Source: a virus
Direction: 5' to 3' (one strand)
Length of the DNA: 25,018 bases
IMG/VR virus record: IMGVR_UViG_3300017772_000114
Location: 1 to 25,018 of that record
Shown: piece by piece, positions 1 to 5,245 of the stretch
Layout of the letters: every line of letters starts with the position of its first letter
Position numbering within the stretch: position 1 is the first letter of the stretch
Program-made: the position numbers and the translations under genes
The notes under the pieces: generated by a model
Told to the model about the DNA's origin: nothing
What the model saw: the letters and a program-made list of their open reading frames with translations, nothing else
Database searches by the model: none

Positions 1-103
1 AGCCATACTAGTTTACCGTCAGAAACTACGGGACTGGCCTGCAAAAAACGAAGACGGTGAATACATCAATGGCTTTCCAGACACAAGACCAGAGGTGGGC
101 TAA
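1..103 (+). CDS. C-terminal end of a tail-assembly-chaperone-like protein (partial)
   Basis: The frame starting at base 2 is open from the window edge to a TAA at 101-103; the 5' part lies outside. The visible tail contains VYRQKLRDWPAKN and FPDTRPEVG, which lines up with the end of the product at 1337-1633 (AYRTELRDWPAT, FPATKPTLGS). The Y-R-x-x-L-R-D/N-x-P signature is that of the phage tail assembly chaperone family (Phage_tail_APC type), small proteins encoded next to the fibre or tail proteins they help fold. The stop overlaps the next start as TAATG, as at 19978-19982. That it is a real gene end is well supported by the paralogy; the chaperone role is family-based inference. Confidence 0.7.
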   Translation, partial: AILVYRQKLRDWPAKNEDGEYINGFPDTRPEVG

Positions 104-477
104 TGGCATTAACCAAAGTAAAAACAGGTGTTATTGCTGACGATAGCATTGGTGCTGCTCAGATAGCAGATGGTGCTGTAGGTACGGCTGCGTTAGCGTC
201 TACGATAGCCACTGGTATTCCTACGGCAACTGTGAGCAGCAACGCGAACGCTACAGCTAACACGCATCATTACGTTGGCACTGCTGGCGTAACGCTAACG
301 CTACCTACGCCCACTGTTGGCATGAAGGTGTACGTCACTGTAGGTAACTTTGACACGACAGTCATTGGGCGTAATGGAAGCACTATCGTAGGTGACGCTT
401 CAGACTTAACAATCAACGTAGCTAATATGTCTATAGGACTTATTGGTACATCAACTTCATCATGGGTGTTCATATAA
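103..477 (+). CDS. Short tail-fibre-type structural protein
   Basis: 124 aa. The first 35 residues (MALTKVKTGVIADDSIG, then AAQIADGAVGTAALAS) are of the low-complexity Ala/Gly/Asp type that opens many phage tail-fibre proteins. The rest is Thr/Val/Gly-rich, beta-prone and free of cysteine, as expected for a fibre or adhesin segment. Its start overlaps the previous stop by one base and its stop directly abuts the ATG at 478, so the two genes are translationally linked. I infer a virion surface or fibre component, perhaps the attachment part for the following glycine-rich protein. No catalytic motif is visible. Whether the two adjacent products assemble together cannot be told from sequence. 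Confidence 0.65.
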   Translation: MALTKVKTGVIADDSIGAAQIADGAVGTAALASTIATGIPTATVSSNANATANTHHYVGTAGVTLTLPTPTVGMKVYVTVGNFDTTVIGRNGSTIVGDASDLTINVANMSIGLIGTSTSSWVFI

Positions 478-1326
478 ATGTCGAATCTAACTGACCTTAT
501 CTCAGCAGCTGGTGGCGGTGGTTCTCTACCAGTAAACATAGTGTTAACTTCATCACAGACATGGGTTCCACCCGTTGACGGGAACATTTGTATCCACGTT
601 ATCGGGGGCGGTGGTGGCGGTGTAGGTGTTACTGGTACGCCCTACTCTGGAGGTGCAGGCGGTTATTGCAAGAAGACCTCTTTAGCCGTCACAACGTCTG
701 GGTCATTTACGGTGGTAGTAGGTGCTAAAGGGTTGGGTGGCACTAACAGCACCTATACTGGGGCTAGTGCAGGAAGCGGGGGCAACTCAACTGTTGCTGG
801 CACAGGACTATCATCCACCCTAACCGCTAACGGTGGAACAGGGGCATCTAGTAATTCTAGTGGCGTAGGAGGCACAGCGGCCAACGGGAGTGTAAATAAT
901 ACGGGGGGAGGCGGCTCCGGTGGAACAGAATGTGGCGGTGGTGCTGTTGGGGTTTATGGGACTGGAGAAACACCGAGTGCTGGTGGGAATGCTTGGAATC
1001 GTGGTGGAGAAAGCGATTCTCAAGCAGAGGGTTTTGAAACGATGAGTGGTTACGGTTATATAGTTGGCGGTAAAGCAGGAAAGCTAGTAAAAATACATTC
1101 TGGTGGTCAGGATAACGTACAACCTACATCAGCTGAGATTCACGGTGGGGCATTGTCTGGTGGTGGCGCACAAAAAAATCGTTCATCAAATTCACAAACA
1201 TGGGTGCTCGGTGGTGACGGAGGTATTGGAGCTGGGGGCGGGGGGTGTCGTGCGTCAGACGGGTACTACGCTGCTGGTGGTGATGGCGGTAGTGGTTGCG
1301 TAATCATCCAGTACCTACCAGCGTAA
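478..1326 (+). CDS. Glycine-rich adhesin-like tail protein
   Basis: 282 aa. After about 20 residues comes a segment with TSSQTWVPPVDG and IHVIGGGGGGVGV, the usual entry into glycine-rich domains found in phage fibres and bacterial surface proteins (Gly_rich_2-like). Residues about 40-275 are dominated by Gly-Gly and poly-Gly runs spaced by short polar loops, and the protein ends in a hydrophobic CVIIQYLP strand. This recalls polyglycine-II sandwich receptor-binding proteins such as the gp38-type adhesins of T4-like phages, where loops between glycine runs bind the receptor; that comparison is by composition only. It abuts the fibre-type gene and precedes a tail-chaperone-like gene, fitting a receptor-binding cassette. 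G-rich codons make the DNA locally repetitive. Confidence 0.7.
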   Translation: MSNLTDLISAAGGGGSLPVNIVLTSSQTWVPPVDGNICIHVIGGGGGGVGVTGTPYSGGAGGYCKKTSLAVTTSGSFTVVVGAKGLGGTNSTYTGASAGSGGNSTVAGTGLSSTLTANGGTGASSNSSGVGGTAANGSVNNTGGGGSGGTECGGGAVGVYGTGETPSAGGNAWNRGGESDSQAEGFETMSGYGYIVGGKAGKLVKIHSGGQDNVQPTSAEIHGGALSGGGAQKNRSSNSQTWVLGGDGGIGAGGGGCRASDGYYAAGGDGGSGCVIIQYLPA

Positions 1327-1336
1327 GGAGAATAAT

Positions 1337-1633
1337 ATGCGATATAATATTTTAGATGTTGATGGAAACGTAATTAACACGATTAACTCAAGTGCTGAGT
1401 TTGTTGAAGCTAACTTTGAACATTACGAACTAGATGTTCAGCCAACACCCGCAGAACCTTCAGCAGAAGAAGAGGCGCGTGAATGGCGCAATGGCGAACT
1501 GTCATCCACCGACAAAGCAGCACAAACTCCAGACTGGCCGAATCGTGACAACATCCTAGCCTACAGAACTGAATTGCGTGACTGGCCAGCTACTTCTGAT
1601 TTCCCCGCTACTAAGCCTACTTTAGGAAGCTAA
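1337..1633 (+). CDS. Tail-assembly-chaperone-like protein
   Basis: 98 aa. The start has a clear AAGGAG about 6 bases upstream. The C-terminal half contains EWRNGELSSTD, then NILAYRTELRDWPATSDFP and a Pro/Thr-rich end. The W-R-x-x-E/L...Y-R-x-x-L-R-D-W-P pattern is typical of the Phage_tail_APC region, which assists folding or assembly of the fibre protein encoded next to it. Here it follows the glycine-rich adhesin, its likely client. Two relatives occur in the window: the partial gene at its start and the product of 19980-20393. Function is inferred from family and position. Confidence 0.68.
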   Translation: MRYNILDVDGNVINTINSSAEFVEANFEHYELDVQPTPAEPSAEEEAREWRNGELSSTDKAAQTPDWPNRDNILAYRTELRDWPATSDFPATKPTLGS

Positions 1634-1634
1634 T

Positions 1635-2090
1635 ATGATTGCAGAAATCTCACTGTTGATATCCGGCCTCAAAGCAATTAACGAGGGGGTGCGGGTAGTC
1701 AAGGAAAGCGGCTCACACCTGGAAGGACTTGCTGGGGTTTTTGACAAGCTGACCGAAAGTAAAAAAACCATCGAGACTATCGAGCATGAGACCAAGGAAG
1801 GTGCTCATGTTTTGTCTCAGCAGGAAGCCCTGGACCTGGCATTTGCTCGAGCTGAGCTTAAGAAAGAAGAAGCTAGGTTACGTAAGTCTGTTCCTGCTGC
1901 TGTGTGGCGCGACATGCTGAATCTACAGCATCAGTCAGTTATGGCGCACAAGCAGGGCCTGGAGAAAAAGCGCCTGGCCGCACTCCGCGCTAGGTCCAAA
2001 CGCGAAGACACTTTCTACCAGGTTGTCGGTGGTGTTGCCCTGGCAATCACTAGCTACTTTATATACGTCTATTTCACGGCAGGAGCCTAA
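1635..2090 (+). CDS. Coiled-coil phage protein with C-terminal membrane anchor
   Basis: 151 aa, start with AGGAAG 6 bases upstream. The N-terminus (MIAEISLLISGLKAINEGV) is a mildly hydrophobic amphipathic helix. Residues about 35-125 are charged and helical with E/K/R-rich stretches that look coiled-coil. Residues about 128-148 (VVGGVALAITSYFIYVYF) form one clear transmembrane segment at the C-terminus. Proteins of this architecture lie just before the holin/lysozyme genes in marine T7-like podoviruses and have no assigned role that I know of. Position suggests a lysis accessory or a membrane-linked virion factor. An inner-membrane spanin normally has an N-terminal anchor, so I do not call it one. 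Confidence 0.6.
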   Translation: MIAEISLLISGLKAINEGVRVVKESGSHLEGLAGVFDKLTESKKTIETIEHETKEGAHVLSQQEALDLAFARAELKKEEARLRKSVPAAVWRDMLNLQHQSVMAHKQGLEKKRLAALRARSKREDTFYQVVGGVALAITSYFIYVYFTAGA

Positions 2091-2092
2091 GA

Positions 2093-2263
2093 ATGCAGAA
2101 CGAGTCAAAGGAGCTGCTTGATGTTGCTGCAGCAAGTACCGCTGTTATGTCATTGGCTGCTTGGCTGCCTCCAACAGCTTCTGTGTTCACAATAGTGTGG
2201 CTTGGGATAAGGATTTACGAAAGCGACACTGTCCAGGGCGCCCTGGGCAAACGAAAGGAGTAA
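2093..2263 (+). CDS. Small holin-like membrane protein
   Basis: 56 aa, short enough to be easily missed. ATG at 2093 has AGGAG about 8 bases upstream and the TAA is 3 bases before the lysozyme ATG. After a polar N-terminus (MQNESKELLDVAAAS) there is one hydrophobic span, about residues 16-40 (VMSLAAWLPPTASVFTIVWL), followed by IRIYESDTVQ and a basic tail ending KRKE. A single span, a charged C-terminus and a position directly before the muramidase match small phage holins such as T7 gp17.5 in size and context. The LPP...IVW...IRIYE pattern resembles holin-like proteins of other podoviruses from memory. The role is to permeabilise the inner membrane so the lysozyme can reach the wall. Confidence 0.7.
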   Translation: MQNESKELLDVAAASTAVMSLAAWLPPTASVFTIVWLGIRIYESDTVQGALGKRKE

Positions 2264-2266
2264 CAA

Positions 2267-2689
2267 ATGGATATGAACAGAATCAGGGATACCCTGGTCA
2301 AACATGAGGGCCTGCGCCTGGATATGTATCAGGACCACCTGGGCATCTACACGGTAGGTGTCGGCCACAACATCCAGGAGCGAGGCATTAGTGAACGTGT
2401 TGCCTACATCATACTCGAGGAAGACATCGCTGTGGCTGTTAAGGACCTACAGAGAAACATATCGTATTTCGATAAGCTGCCTACTTGTGTCCAGGAAGCC
2501 CTGGTCAACCTAAGCTTTAACCTGGGAATGCCCAGGCTGATGTCTTTTAAAAAGACCCTGGCATACCTGCGTGAGGGTAAGTGGGAGAAAGCCGCAAATG
2601 AGCTTCTCGATAGTCGCTATGCTACCCAGGTTGGATACCGCGCAGTCGAAGTGGCTGCAATGATACGGGGGGCTGCTGACGATGCTTAA
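2267..2689 (+). CDS. Endolysin: T4-type lysozyme (N-acetylmuramidase, GH24)
   Basis: 140 aa. Start chosen at 2267, 6 bases after AAAGGAG. Residues E14, D23 and T29 have exactly the spacing of the T4 lysozyme catalytic triad (E11, D20, T26), within KHEGLRLDMYQD and GIYTVGVGH. Further family features are the VQEALVNLSFNLGM helix and the SFKKTL segment. The enzyme cleaves the MurNAc-GlcNAc bond of peptidoglycan. There is no signal peptide, so release through a holin is expected; the small membrane protein directly upstream is the likely partner. It overlaps the next gene by 8 bases. Unlike T7, whose lysozyme is an amidase that also inhibits its RNA polymerase, this phage uses a muramidase. Confidence 0.95.
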   Translation: MDMNRIRDTLVKHEGLRLDMYQDHLGIYTVGVGHNIQERGISERVAYIILEEDIAVAVKDLQRNISYFDKLPTCVQEALVNLSFNLGMPRLMSFKKTLAYLREGKWEKAANELLDSRYATQVGYRAVEVAAMIRGAADDA

Positions 2690-3059
2690 ACTTTTGATTG
2701 GACCAATCACTGACATGGTTGGCAGCTACATGAACAACAAAGCAGAGGAGAAGCAGGCGAAGCACCAGGCAAAGATGACTGCTATCCAGAACGATGCTAA
2801 CTGGGAGGCTAAGATGGCTGATGCCTCATCGTCGTCCTGGAAAGACGAATGGTTTACGATTTTGCTCAGCTTACCCCTACTATTGATTGGCTATGCGGTG
2901 ACTGTCGATGACATAACTATCATCGAACGAGTCAAAGCTGGCTTCCAGACCCTGGAGGAGCTCCCGGAGTTCTACCAGTACCTACTATTTATAGCTGTCA
3001 GTGCCAGCTTCGGTATCAAAGGTGCCGATAAGCTGATGAACCTGCGCGGCCCTAAATAA
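2682..3059 (+). CDS. Two-TM phage membrane protein (putative holin or lysis accessory)
   Basis: 125 aa, overlapping the lysozyme gene by 8 bases. Residues 18-50 form a charged helix. Two membrane segments follow at about 57-75 (WFTILLSLPLLLIGYAV) and 98-115 (YQYLLFIAVSASFGI), with GADKLM near the C-terminus. Small proteins with WKDEWFT, a first span, an LPEFYQYLL segment and a second span are common in lysis clusters of phages, from memory; they are sometimes labelled holin, without proof. Two candidate holin-type proteins therefore flank the lysozyme, and one may be a holin and the other an antiholin or pinholin. I cannot say which. It is the last gene before phage promoter P1. Confidence 0.65.
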   Translation: MLKLLIGPITDMVGSYMNNKAEEKQAKHQAKMTAIQNDANWEAKMADASSSSWKDEWFTILLSLPLLLIGYAVTVDDITIIERVKAGFQTLEELPEFYQYLLFIAVSASFGIKGADKLMNLRGPK

Positions 3060-3090
3060 CCCCTTCCGAAACAGCCTAAAAGCCTGCCAT

Positions 3091-3116
3091 AAGACTTTTG
3101 TCCACCTTTAGAACAA
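3091..3116 (+). promoter_or_regulatory. Phage RNA polymerase promoter P1
   Basis: Reads AAGACTTTTGTCCACCTT followed by TAGAACAA, 22 bases before the start at 3139. The same 26-base element recurs at 3458, 5560, 8323 and 15533, always intergenic and always + strand, which is how T7-like promoters appear. P1 and P3 are the most similar pair. Confidence 0.85.
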
Positions 3117-3138
3117 GTGGTAGCAAAAGGACCATACT

Positions 3139-3330
3139 ATGGCAGGCAAAGGCTCGTCCCCTAGACCCTTCACTGATTACAAAAAATTCCAAGATATCTT
3201 TGACGCAATATTCAACAAGCCGCAGCTCGAGCCTACTTTAGAGTACAAAAAGTGTGAGCACTGTGGCCTGTTCTGGCAGACGGAAAAGGTCAGCAAAAAC
3301 CACTGTATATGTCCACCAGGAACCCCCTAA
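3139..3330 (+). CDS. Small conserved phage protein with Cys pairs
   Basis: 63 aa, directly behind promoter P1, with AAAGGA upstream of the ATG. The opening MAGKGSSPRPFTDYKKF, followed by a D-x-I-F motif, matches a very common family of short phage proteins (usual style MxGKGSxxRP...W/FDxIF). The C-terminal half has CEHC (residues about 39-42) and CIC (about 56-58), enough for one zinc site. It is separated from the lysis genes by its own promoter and followed by a terminator at 3428-3458, so it may be a single-gene transcript. Function is unknown in the family as far as I know. Confidence 0.7.
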   Translation: MAGKGSSPRPFTDYKKFQDIFDAIFNKPQLEPTLEYKKCEHCGLFWQTEKVSKNHCICPPGTP

Positions 3331-3340
3331 TTTCATGAAA

Positions 3341-3372
3341 CATGTGACCACCATTCCCCTTATAGTCACATG
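3341..3372 (+). repeat. 8-bp inverted repeat (hairpin)
   Basis: CATGTGAC at 3341-3348 and GTCACATG at 3365-3372 are perfect complements around a 16-base loop. No T-tract follows, so it is not a classical terminator; it could be a transcript-end structure or a protein-binding site. Confidence 0.5.
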
Positions 3373-3427
3373 CCCACAACGCATCTGAAGCTAAGCAGAG
3401 GCCGCGTGGTTACTGGCCTGTGGCCCG

Positions 3428-3458
3428 CCAGGTTGCTTCGGTGACCTGGTGTTTTTTT
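3428..3458 (+). terminator. Intrinsic terminator with TTCG tetraloop
   Basis: A 9-bp stem (CCAGGTTGC with GTGACCTGG, two G-T wobbles) closes a TTCG tetraloop at 3437-3440. A 7-base T-run at 3452-3458 follows. It ends transcripts from the lysis side and lies directly against promoter P2, insulating the early region. Confidence 0.85.
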
Positions 3459-3483
3459 AGACTTTTGTCCACCTTAGTACAAC
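3458..3483 (+). promoter_or_regulatory. Phage RNA polymerase promoter P2
   Basis: TAGACTTTTGTCCACCTT followed by AGTACAAC: the core is identical to P1, with a changed downstream part. It begins at the last T of the preceding terminator and would transcribe the control region and early genes. Confidence 0.8.
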
Positions 3484-3486
3484 CTA

Positions 3487-3515
3487 TTGCCACACGACGG
3501 GGCAATTGATATTAT
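3487..3515 (+). promoter_or_regulatory. Host sigma-70 promoter with extended -10
   Basis: TTGCCA (-35, 3487-3492), a 17-base spacer, then TATTAT (-10, 3510-3515). TG at 3507-3508 gives an extended -10 (TGA-TATTAT). Each hexamer matches the consensus at 5 of 6 positions with ideal spacing. It lies upstream of all early genes including the phage RNA polymerase, the expected place for the promoter that starts infection before the phage polymerase exists. Predicted start near 3522. Confidence 0.7.
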
Positions 3516-3640
3516 GTACATGTAGTCAGTTGATGTGATTACGGGGTGGCTCCCCACGGCAGTACAGATGACAGCCCCTTGGCCCACTTTGTGGCACCGA
3601 CCAAGGTAAAGACCCCTAAGTCCAGGATGACTACGAAGGG
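3516..3640 (+). other. Structured non-coding leader of the early transcript
   Basis: No convincing ORF. Visible hairpins are GGGG/CCCC (3543-3546 with 3552-3555, loop TGGCT) and CCTTGG/CCAAGG (3577-3582 with 3601-3606) enclosing a short CCAC/GTGG stem. It lies just downstream of the host promoter and P2, so it would be the 5' part of both transcripts. Role unknown. Confidence 0.4.
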
Positions 3641-3689
3641 CCTGCATTAGTTCTTACATCAGCAATATCCATTGCTTGACTAATGCAGG
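3641..3689 (+). repeat. 11-bp perfect inverted repeat with nested inner hairpin
   Basis: CCTGCATTAGT (3641-3651) pairs perfectly with ACTAATGCAGG (3679-3689). Inside, AGCAAT (3661-3666) pairs with ATTGCT (3671-3676) around a 4-base loop. The outer arm extends into GCAGGAAG (3685-3692), which is itself repeated inverted at 3759-3766 beyond the tRNA-like segment. It has no T-tract. Next to int and a tRNA fragment, it may hold integrase or excisionase binding sites. Confidence 0.6.
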
Positions 3690-3706
3690 AAGCGCCTGTC
3701 TCGACT

Positions 3707-3759
3707 CTACGACCAATCGATTATGAGTCGACTGCTCTAACCAACTGAGCTATGGGCCC
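3707..3759 (-). other. attP: Probable attP: 5' part of a CAU-anticodon tRNA gene
   Basis: Read on the - strand from 3759: acceptor 5' strand GGGCCCA, TA, a D-arm with GCTC/GAGC around AGTTGGTTA, a 5-bp anticodon stem GTCGA/TCGAT around CTCATAA (anticodon CAT at 3725-3723), then TGGTCGTAG. This resembles bacterial tRNA-Ile2 (lysidine type; E. coli ileX shares the AGCAG, CTCATAA and TTGGTCG features) or elongator tRNA-Met. After GTAG the expected T-arm and acceptor 3' strand are missing; only an imperfect GGCCC occurs near 3639. It is thus a fragment, not a working tRNA gene. It lies 0.6 kb upstream of the integrase, where temperate phages carry an attP core matching a host tRNA. Inverted repeats GCAGGAAG/CTTCCTGC (3685-3692, 3759-3766) flank it. 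Confidence 0.65.
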
Positions 3760-3821
3760 TTCCTGCGGCAATGGATTCTACACATGTAAATCCACGAAAT
3801 ACAGATGTAAACACCCACAGA

Positions 3822-3844
3822 GCTGCCTTTTGGTGGCTTTTTTT
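3822..3844 (+). terminator. Intrinsic terminator in the early leader
   Basis: GCTGCC (3822-3827) pairs with GGTGGC (3832-3837) with two G-T wobbles around TTTT, followed by a 7-base T-run. It lies between the early promoters and the first early ORF at 3870, so it could attenuate expression of the integrase-side genes. Confidence 0.6.
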
Positions 3845-3869
3845 ATACCTACGATTTGAGGGAATCATT

Positions 3870-4328
3870 ATGAACACTACTAAATTTGAAACTAACGCTG
3901 ATATCCAAGCCCGCCACGAAGAATTTGTTGCTGAGAACCAGGCAGTAATAGATGCCTCTAGCCTGACCAGGGAGATGGCTAAAGAGCTGAGCACTGAGTA
4001 TATGTCTCTAACGGTTGAACAGGAGACTGAAGAGATGAAAACATTCATGGAGGGTGGAGAGTCCCTAATCCTAAGCTCTCTGGGAGTTAGCAATGCTTAC
4101 CACGCTTTAGAAAATCTGGGTAATGCAGCAAGTTATTTCATCGGAACTGCCAGGTACTTAATTATTGACAAAGGCGTCAAGCTGCTAAGCCCTGCAGGAT
4201 TCCACCATTCTGACAATGTCTGGGCACTCAGCAAAGAAAGCCAGGTACAGATACTGTCTGACCGTTTACCCAAGCACCTGTCTGGTCTTGTCGCATACGA
4301 CCTTCACAAGTGTGTCGTTGACTTTTAA
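3870..4328 (+). CDS. Early protein of unknown function
   Basis: 152 aa. I place the start at 3870, not the upstream in-frame ATG at 3771, because GAGGG precedes it in the leader TTTGAGGGAATCATT, which is repeated exactly before the integrase start. Also, the upstream extension would run through the terminator stem and T-run. The product is acidic and probably helical (residues about 10-60 rich in E, A and S/T), with a hydrophobic middle (SLILSSLGVSNAYHALENLG, then TARYLIIDKGVKLLS) and no recognised domain. It is the first gene after the early promoters and is followed by a strong terminator. By position it could be a host-takeover or lysogeny-control factor, but the sequence itself does not show this. 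Confidence 0.6.
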   Translation: MNTTKFETNADIQARHEEFVAENQAVIDASSLTREMAKELSTEYMSLTVEQETEEMKTFMEGGESLILSSLGVSNAYHALENLGNAASYFIGTARYLIIDKGVKLLSPAGFHHSDNVWALSKESQVQILSDRLPKHLSGLVAYDLHKCVVDF

Positions 4329-4337
4329 TCACTAATC

Positions 4338-4362
4338 GCCCCCGCCAGGGGGCTTCTTTTTT
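4338..4362 (+). terminator. Intrinsic terminator between the early ORF and int
   Basis: A perfect 6-bp GC stem, GCCCCC (4338-4343) with GGGGGC (4348-4353), loop GCCA, then TTC and six Ts (4357-4362). The integrase ribosome-binding site starts inside the T-run region. Read-through or phage polymerase transcription would be needed to express int from upstream. Confidence 0.85.
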
Positions 4363-4374
4363 GAGGGAATCATT

Positions 4375-5220
4375 ATGGAAACTTTAACTACCTTTATGGA
4401 TGCCCACGCGCATCGACTCTGGCACGACAAGCACCTACGTGACTGCCAGTTCATGGTCCAACGCCTGGCTAACTACCAGGACAACGCAGATAAGCCCCTG
4501 GCTGACTTTACGGTCAGGGACATCCTGGCATTCCAGGACCACCTGGTTCTGATGGGGCTTTGCGACAACACCGTCAACCGTTACCTAGCTTGCTTCAGCT
4601 GCCTATTCAACCTGGCAGTGGAACATGAAGTTATTGATAGGAAGCCGCGCATGAAGTTTCTGAAGGTTAGGAGCTCACGCCCCAGGTTCTTCACTGACAA
4701 AGAGATTGATGACCTGGTCAACTTTCTGGATAACAGCAGTCAGCCCTGGATGTCTCACTTTGTTGTCTTGGGCGTTAACACAGGTATGCGCCTGGGCGAG
4801 ATTCTCGGCATCAACAATTTCAACGGAAAGACCCACGGCTACATAAGTGCCTGTGGCACCTACGTCACTTTGACCGACACTAAGAATGGCGACCAGCGCA
4901 TCGTACCGCTGAACCAGGCGGCCAGGGACGCACTTCAAGCTCTGGATATGCACCCTGCTGGCCCGTATACGCACCGAAAGTTCTACGACACCTGGGCAGA
5001 AGCTCGTGACGAGTTGGCAAGGGAAGACAAGCATTATGTGTTTCATGTACTCCGTCACACCTGTGCTACCAAGTTAGCGATGGAGCATAACGTCGACTCT
5101 ATTACCCTGGGCAAGATACTTGGACACCGCTCCATAGCCACCACTCAGAAGTACGTCCACACCAAGCCTGACGCGCTTAGTGCAATTATGTGCAAACTCG
5201 AAAAAAGAGGGGCTGCATAG
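4375..5220 (+). CDS. int: Tyrosine recombinase (phage integrase)
   Basis: 281 aa with GAGGG 9 bases upstream. Residues about 1-95 form an N-terminal SAM-like core-binding domain (ending near CDNTVNRYLACFSCLFNLAV). Residues about 105-275 form the catalytic domain: R139 (TGMRLGEIL), K170 (TKNGDQRIVPL beta-hairpin), H224 and R227 (HVLRHTCATKL), H251 (GHRSIATT) and the nucleophile Y260 (KYVHTK), so the full R-K-H-R-H-Y set is present. It would join attP to a host site, very probably a tRNA gene matching the fragment at 3707-3759. There is no long arm-binding N-terminus, as in small phage integrases. Placement directly upstream of the RNA polymerase region is known from integrase-bearing T7-like cyanophages and pelagiphages. 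No excisionase is recognised nearby. Confidence 0.95.
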   Translation: METLTTFMDAHAHRLWHDKHLRDCQFMVQRLANYQDNADKPLADFTVRDILAFQDHLVLMGLCDNTVNRYLACFSCLFNLAVEHEVIDRKPRMKFLKVRSSRPRFFTDKEIDDLVNFLDNSSQPWMSHFVVLGVNTGMRLGEILGINNFNGKTHGYISACGTYVTLTDTKNGDQRIVPLNQAARDALQALDMHPAGPYTHRKFYDTWAEARDELAREDKHYVFHVLRHTCATKLAMEHNVDSITLGKILGHRSIATTQKYVHTKPDALSAIMCKLEKRGAA

Positions 5221-5228
5221 CCTCTCTT
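5201..5228 (-). terminator. Terminator reading the - strand at the end of int
   Basis: A 10-bp stem (5205-5214 with 5219-5228, one G-T wobble, loop GCAT) overlaps the int stop codon. On the + strand no T-run follows, but on the - strand the stem is followed by Ts (complement of the A-run at 5201-5205). It would stop transcription entering int from the right. Confidence 0.5.
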
Positions 5229-5245
5229 GACAAGGAATCTAATCT

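Noticed and set aside
3637-3759. Complete - strand tRNA containing an intron or insertion
   Set aside because: A GGCCC that could pair with the acceptor exists near 3639, but only 5 bp form, it is shared with the 11-bp hairpin, and there is no T-loop or CCA; a fragment is simpler.
3771-3869. Longer N-terminus for the first early gene from ATG 3771
   Set aside because: The extension spans a terminator, gives a Trp/Phe-rich stretch from its T-run, and lacks the leader shared with int.
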